Shown: in pieces, positions 8,157 to 10,891 of the stretch
How positions within the stretch are numbered: the first letter of the stretch is position 1
How the letters are laid out: each line of letters begins with the position of its first letter
Assembly (NCBI GenBank): GCA_964654535.1
Contig: CAZZIZ010000118.1
Coordinates: 1-10,891 of the forward strand
Length of the DNA stretch: 10,891 nucleotides
Direction of reading: 5' to 3'
Origin: CAZZIZ01 sp964654535
Lineage (GTDB): Bacteria; Bacteroidota; Bacteroidia; Chitinophagales; UBA2359
Program-made: the position numbers and the translations under genes
The notes under the pieces: model-generated
What the model was told of the DNA's origin: nothing
Database searches by the model: none
The model's input: the letters and a program-made list of their open reading frames with translations, nothing else

Positions 8157-9575
8157 ATGATTAATGTATTCAGACATTTCAAAATTTTAGCCCTAATGGC
8201 AATGGTCGCTGTATCCTTCACGGCATGTGACGATGATGACGAAAACCCGAACCCGATTACAGATCCACTACCGGTAGGTGGTGTATATGTAATGTCTAAC
8301 GGTGATGGACAGGTTGACGGAAACGTACAAGGACCAAACAGAATAGTCACTTATAGTAGATTCTCAGACGGAACCATCGCGCCTCTAGACAATGTTCTTA
8401 CCGGTGGCGACGGTGGAGATTTCGATGGTGGTGAAGGATTAGATCCGCTTATCTCAGCTTATGCCATTACAAAAACTGCAGACAATGCATTTGTTCTTGC
8501 AGTAAATGCAGGAAGCAATACCGTTTCTGCCCTACCAGTTAACACCGATTTTTCATTAGGCGATCCGGTTATCGTGGGTACGAGTGCTGATGGACCTAAC
8601 AGTATCGACACTTGGGAGGCGCCGGCATCAATGCAAGGTGTAAACAGCCTTGTTCTAGTGACCAACATATCACGTCCAGAGTATACAGATCTCGGCGAGC
8701 CAAGGCACATAGGGACACTAGATTCATTCTGGTTACTTGATGATGGAACCTTCCAATCTATAAGTTCAGTAGACCTAGACAACAGACCGTCTTGCGTGCA
8801 CATATCACCTGATGGAAACTATGCAATAGTGGCCTCTATTAATGCAGGAGCTGCAGGTCTAGATATAGGCGCAACCGACAACCTAGGTACTGGATCTACA
8901 GCAGTAGGAAATCAAGACGAAGTAGTACTATTCTCTCTTTCAGGAGGCGCACCTTCAAGACTTGATGGAGCCACTTCTACTTTAAGAGGCAACGCCGAAG
9001 AAAGAAATCTTCCTTCAGCAATTGGCTCTCAAATCGTAACCGGTTCAGATGGAGAATTCTATGTAGTAGTTACAGAGGCAAGAGAATTCAGATACCAAGG
9101 TTTACCTCCTATTTTCCCAGGACTTCAGAGTGGATCAGTTTCAACTTGGAGAATCGACGGGAACTCACTAGAGCCTATTTCACTAGACGTTCCAGCTGGT
9201 TCTCGTGAAGACGAGACCGGAAGAACTGCTTGTTGGTTAGACTTCAACGATGACAACAGCTTGTTCTACGTTTCTAATGCCATCGAAGCATCAATTGCTA
9301 CTTACAGTTTTAATAATGGTGAAGTTTCATTAGTAGACGGAACCTCTGCTCAAGGTACAGGTGTAGGAGACATAGACAATGGACCAGAAGCATTTGCTGT
9401 AACCGAAGGATGGATTGATCTTTGGGTAGCCGACGGATTTCTTTACCAACTTCACGGTTTGGAAGGAGCAGTATCTATTTGGGATACCAACAACAGTGCA
9501 AACCTAATATTGGTAGACGAAGTTAACTCTGGATTCATTCCAGATAACAACTCACAAGGAATAGTTGCTTTCTAA
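8157..9575 (+). CDS. Lipoprotein with lactonase-like beta-propeller
   Basis: This 472-residue protein begins with a lipoprotein signal: Arg/Lys-containing N-terminus, hydrophobic stretch ILALMAMVAV, and lipobox FTAC with the acylated cysteine at residue 24. The mature protein starts CDDDDENPNP. An acidic run right after the cysteine is the kind of signal that sends Bacteroidota lipoproteins to the cell surface, so surface exposure is likely. The remainder has repeated blade-like segments such as AYAITKTADNAFVLAVNAGSNTVSAL, PSCVHISPDGNYAIVASINAG, and LDFNDDNSLFYVSNAIEASIATYSF. These resemble the 7-bladed propellers of the 6-phosphogluconolactonase / carboxymuconate cyclase-like family. Enzyme activity is not shown, and many such secreted propellers have no known substrate. 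The ATG at 8157 has an A/T-rich upstream without Shine-Dalgarno, normal for the phylum, and gives a complete signal peptide. It appears monocistronic, with a terminator about 20 bases after the stop. Confidence 0.85.
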   Translation: MINVFRHFKILALMAMVAVSFTACDDDDENPNPITDPLPVGGVYVMSNGDGQVDGNVQGPNRIVTYSRFSDGTIAPLDNVLTGGDGGDFDGGEGLDPLISAYAITKTADNAFVLAVNAGSNTVSALPVNTDFSLGDPVIVGTSADGPNSIDTWEAPASMQGVNSLVLVTNISRPEYTDLGEPRHIGTLDSFWLLDDGTFQSISSVDLDNRPSCVHISPDGNYAIVASINAGAAGLDIGATDNLGTGSTAVGNQDEVVLFSLSGGAPSRLDGATSTLRGNAEERNLPSAIGSQIVTGSDGEFYVVVTEAREFRYQGLPPIFPGLQSGSVSTWRIDGNSLEPISLDVPAGSREDETGRTACWLDFNDDNSLFYVSNAIEASIATYSFNNGEVSLVDGTSAQGTGVGDIDNGPEAFAVTEGWIDLWVADGFLYQLHGLEGAVSIWDTNNSANLILVDEVNSGFIPDNNSQGIVAF

Positions 9576-9596
9576 GCAACGCACATAATAGTTAGC

Positions 9597-9634
9597 AAAA
9601 AAGGCAGTCTGGATTTTCCGGGCCGCCTTTTTTT
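9597..9634 (+). terminator. Terminator between convergent genes, possibly bidirectional
   Basis: A hairpin pairs GGCAGTCTGG (9603-9612) with CCGGGCCGCC (9618-9627), with one A-C mismatch, two G-U pairs and loop ATTTT. It is flanked by six A (9597-9602) and seven T (9628-9634). On the plus strand it ends the lipoprotein transcript. On the minus strand the A-run becomes a U-run, so it could also stop the MerT-like transcript. There the stem is weaker because the G-U pairs become A-C mismatches. Confidence 0.85.
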
Positions 9635-9698
9635 AATTTATGGAACGCCATTCTAGGCGCAAGCAAGAAGAGAGACCTATTAAAAGGGAGAATGGAAA

Positions 9699-10025
9699 TC
9701 AAATCAACATAGGTCCAATCGTCATTGTACAAATGAACAATGTAAGACCTATTAGAAAGTATTTGTTGTGGTAAGGATTGGGTTTATCGGGAGTACAGCA
9801 CGCCTCCCCAGTTGTGTTACGAGTGTGTAGGATATAACTGCGCCACAAATAAGCAAGAGAAATAAATGCCACCGCTATAAACAGCGGTTTCAAAGTAACC
9901 AGCCAAGTAAACTCAGCGATAGCACCAGTCGATCCCAAGACCGACAACAATGCAGGCAAAGCACAGCAAGGGCAAAACAACGCCGCCACTATACTCAATC
10001 CCCAAACTTTTTTCTCTTTATTCAT
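9699..10025 (-). CDS. MerT-like small membrane protein (putative mercuric/metal-ion transporter)
   Basis: With the start chosen here the protein has 108 residues and three predicted transmembrane helices (about 8-32, 44-62, 88-106). Helix 1 contains CPCCALPALLSVLG, with a vicinal cysteine pair at 20-21. The loop between helices 2 and 3 contains CC at 76-77. This layout matches MerT, which carries Hg(II) across the inner membrane using a cysteine pair in helix 1 and cysteines in the loop (C76 in classical MerT). The motif GSTGAIAEFTWLVTLKPLFI also resembles the MerT GxSGAWIGNLTxLEPYRPIFI segment. A longer start at 10061 adds MEMLRWLIFVNA. I prefer 10025 because its length and cysteine positions fit MerT better and a TAnnTTTG element lies between the two starts, although the longer start has the better A-rich context. 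No merA, merP or merR is visible, so mercury specificity is unproven. Confidence 0.72.
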   Translation of the reverse strand: MNKEKKVWGLSIVAALFCPCCALPALLSVLGSTGAIAEFTWLVTLKPLFIAVAFISLAYLWRSYILHTRNTTGEACCTPDKPNPYHNKYFLIGLTLFICTMTIGPMLI

Positions 10026-10033
10026 CGCGTTTA

Positions 10034-10041
10034 CAAAAATA
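10034..10041 (-). promoter_or_regulatory. Possible -7 element (TATTTTTG) for the MerT-like gene
   Basis: On the minus strand the bases read TATTTTTG, a full match to the Bacteroidota -7 consensus TAnnTTTG. It lies 8 bases before the ATG at 10025. If used, the message would be nearly leaderless and the longer start at 10061 would be excluded. No TTTG -33 partner is visible at the usual distance, so it may be a chance match in A/T-rich DNA. Confidence 0.25.
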
Positions 10042-10100
10042 AGCCATCTTAGCATTTCCATTTAGTCCATAATTAGGCTAAATATCTCCGCAGAAGACCT

Positions 10101-10129
10101 AAAAAAGGCCGTCCCCAATGGAAACGGCC
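10101..10129 (-). terminator. Intrinsic terminator, minus strand
   Basis: Read on the minus strand, GGCCGT and ACGGCC (10124-10129 and 10107-10112) form a 6-bp GC-rich stem. It is extended by an inner CC/GG pairing, and is followed by six T (plus-strand A-run 10101-10106). It lies about 26 bases beyond the stop of the DUF937-like gene and separates it from the MerT-like gene downstream, so the two minus-strand genes are probably separate transcripts. Confidence 0.82.
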
Positions 10130-10154
10130 CTATTAGAAATATATTTTCTAGGGT

Positions 10155-10613
10155 TTACTTACCCAATATGTTCTTTGCTGCATCGATAATGCCACCTACG
10201 TTACCAAGACCACCACCGGTAGCGATTTGAGCTAATTGAGCGAAATCGAAACCTTTGTCCTCTGGAGCTTCAGAAGCAAACTTCTCTTTCATAGCATCGA
10301 TCACATTCGGAGCTGTAGCAGCCGCTTCAGTAGAAGCTTCTTCCGCGCTCATTCCTTGAGCCTGAAGAGACTCTTGGATTTTGTCTTTGATTCCAGCAAA
10401 TAAAGGATTGCTTTCGCTTGTGTTCTCATTATTACTCAGTAAGTCCTGAAGTTGAGAAGCTCCACCTTCGCCACCCAAGGCATTTTGAAACACTCCCATT
10501 AATCCATTTGCACTTCCTTCGGCTGCATTTTGAGTCTCTGCAGCTCCAAGGCTATTCCCAGCCATTTTTTGCATTAGCTGCTGCATAGCCATTCTTTTAA
10601 GTAGTTCTAACAT
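10155..10613 (-). CDS. Low-complexity protein, possibly DUF937-like
   Basis: This 152-residue protein has no signal peptide or membrane helix. It is rich in Ala, Gly, Asn, Ser, Glu and Gln. It begins with an amphipathic, Met-rich helix (MLELLKRMAMQQLMQKMAG), then a flexible region, then LFAGIKDKIQESLQAQGMSAEEA. The C-terminal half has the form APNVIDAMKEKFAS, then KGFDFAQLAQIATGG, and ends AAKNILGK. This resembles the end of Bacteroidota DUF937 proteins, which have no established biochemical role; the match is from memory of pattern only and is weak. The ATG at 10613 sits behind an A-rich leader (AATATCAAAA), typical of Bacteroidota translation starts. It is flanked by its own promoter-like element and terminator, so it appears monocistronic. 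Composition suggests a soluble cytoplasmic protein. Confidence 0.68.
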   Translation of the reverse strand: MLELLKRMAMQQLMQKMAGNSLGAAETQNAAEGSANGLMGVFQNALGGEGGASQLQDLLSNNENTSESNPLFAGIKDKIQESLQAQGMSAEEASTEAAATAPNVIDAMKEKFASEAPEDKGFDFAQLAQIATGGGLGNVGGIIDAAKNILGK

Positions 10614-10664
10614 TTTTGATATTAAGATTTAAAAATTAAATTAACGATCTAGGGGTGGGAGGCG

Positions 10665-10672
10665 CAAATATA
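10665..10672 (-). promoter_or_regulatory. Probable -7 promoter element (TATATTTG) for the DUF937-like gene
   Basis: The minus strand reads TATATTTG followed by CGCC, a full match to TAnnTTTG. It lies about 51 bases upstream of the ATG at 10613, leaving an A/T-rich leader of roughly 45 bases. No clear TTTG -33 element is visible 19-21 bases further upstream, so confidence is limited. Confidence 0.4.
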
Positions 10673-10780
10673 ACACCATAGGTGCGAAGAGAGTTCCATT
10701 AAGTACATCAGCGATGTCATTCTGTATTAATAAAGCCCAATATCCAAATATATGCGAGCCAGTCGAAGCTCTTCTAAAAA

Positions 10781-10891
10781 AGCGAGCAATGCTTAGGATT
10801 TCTGGGCGTGACCCCTTTGCTTCTGCCTGCGGCAAGCAAAGGGGTCGGGCTTTCGGGGCTCGCTCTGTTCTGCTTGCTGCACGCATCGCCC
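10781..10891 (+). repeat. GC-rich hairpin repeat resembling a dispersed Bacteroidota element, cut by the window end
   Basis: A perfect 13-bp stem GACCCCTTTGCTT / AAGCAAAGGGGTC (10810-10822 and 10834-10846) encloses an 11-base loop that can itself pair GCC with GGC. An outer pair AGCGAGC (10781-10787) / GCTCGCT (10858-10864) surrounds it. The framework CTGGGCGTG + variable hairpin + GGTCGGGCT, then GCTCGCTCTGTTC, resembles non-coding repeats I recall from many Bacteroidota genomes. In those, the flanks are conserved and the hairpin arms vary. It is not followed by a U-run, so it is not a simple terminator. GC content is clearly higher than the neighbouring DNA. The right part lies beyond the window. 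Confidence 0.55.

Noticed and set aside
8459..8803. 114-codon minus-strand frame opposite the lipoprotein gene
   Set aside because: It is a shadow of the propeller-coding frame and shows no recognisable domain.
10810..10846. Long GC-rich hairpin as a transcription terminator
   Set aside because: No T-run follows on either strand, and its flanks match a repeat-like framework better.
10641..10886. 81-codon minus-strand frame across the window end
   Set aside because: It runs through the GC-rich hairpin repeat and the promoter region of the DUF937-like gene; the Arg/Ala/Pro-rich translation is what a GC-rich repeat gives by chance.

Overview
The window looks like chromosomal DNA of a Bacteroidota bacterium, probably Flavobacteriia-like. 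The evidence is the family content (M61 peptidase with PDZ domain, Bacteroidota-type AddA/AddB-like pair, lipoprotein with an acidic stretch right after the lipobox cysteine), the absence of Shine-Dalgarno sites, and two matches to the Bacteroidota -7 promoter element TAnnTTTG. Moderate-to-low GC fits, except for a GC-rich repeat at the right end.

Layout: (1) 1-7358 is a tightly packed plus-strand block of three genes. They are the 3' part of an M61-family peptidase, an AddA-like UvrD helicase/nuclease starting at TTG 9 nt later, and an AddB-like nuclease whose GTG start overlaps the previous stop (GTGA). The last two should form the heterodimeric helicase-nuclease that resects double-strand breaks for recombination. 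(2) 7359-8156 is about 800 bases with no convincing gene. It holds a strong plus-strand terminator at 7591-7623 and a small cluster of palindromes near 7717-7767. (3) 8157-9575 encodes a lipoprotein with a lactonase-like beta-propeller, followed by a hairpin terminator shared with the convergent gene. (4) On the minus strand lie a small MerT-like three-helix membrane protein (9699-10025, possibly starting at 10061) and a low-complexity DUF937-like protein (10155-10613) with its own terminator and a plausible -7 element. (5) 10781-10891 is the left part of a GC-rich hairpin repeat that resembles a dispersed Bacteroidota element and continues past the window.

I see no CRISPR array, tRNA, rRNA, phage, transposase or recognisable defence cassette. 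Most of the window is ordinary housekeeping sequence. The least explained parts are the edge repeat, the long gene-poor gap after the addB-like gene, and the orphan MerT-like gene.
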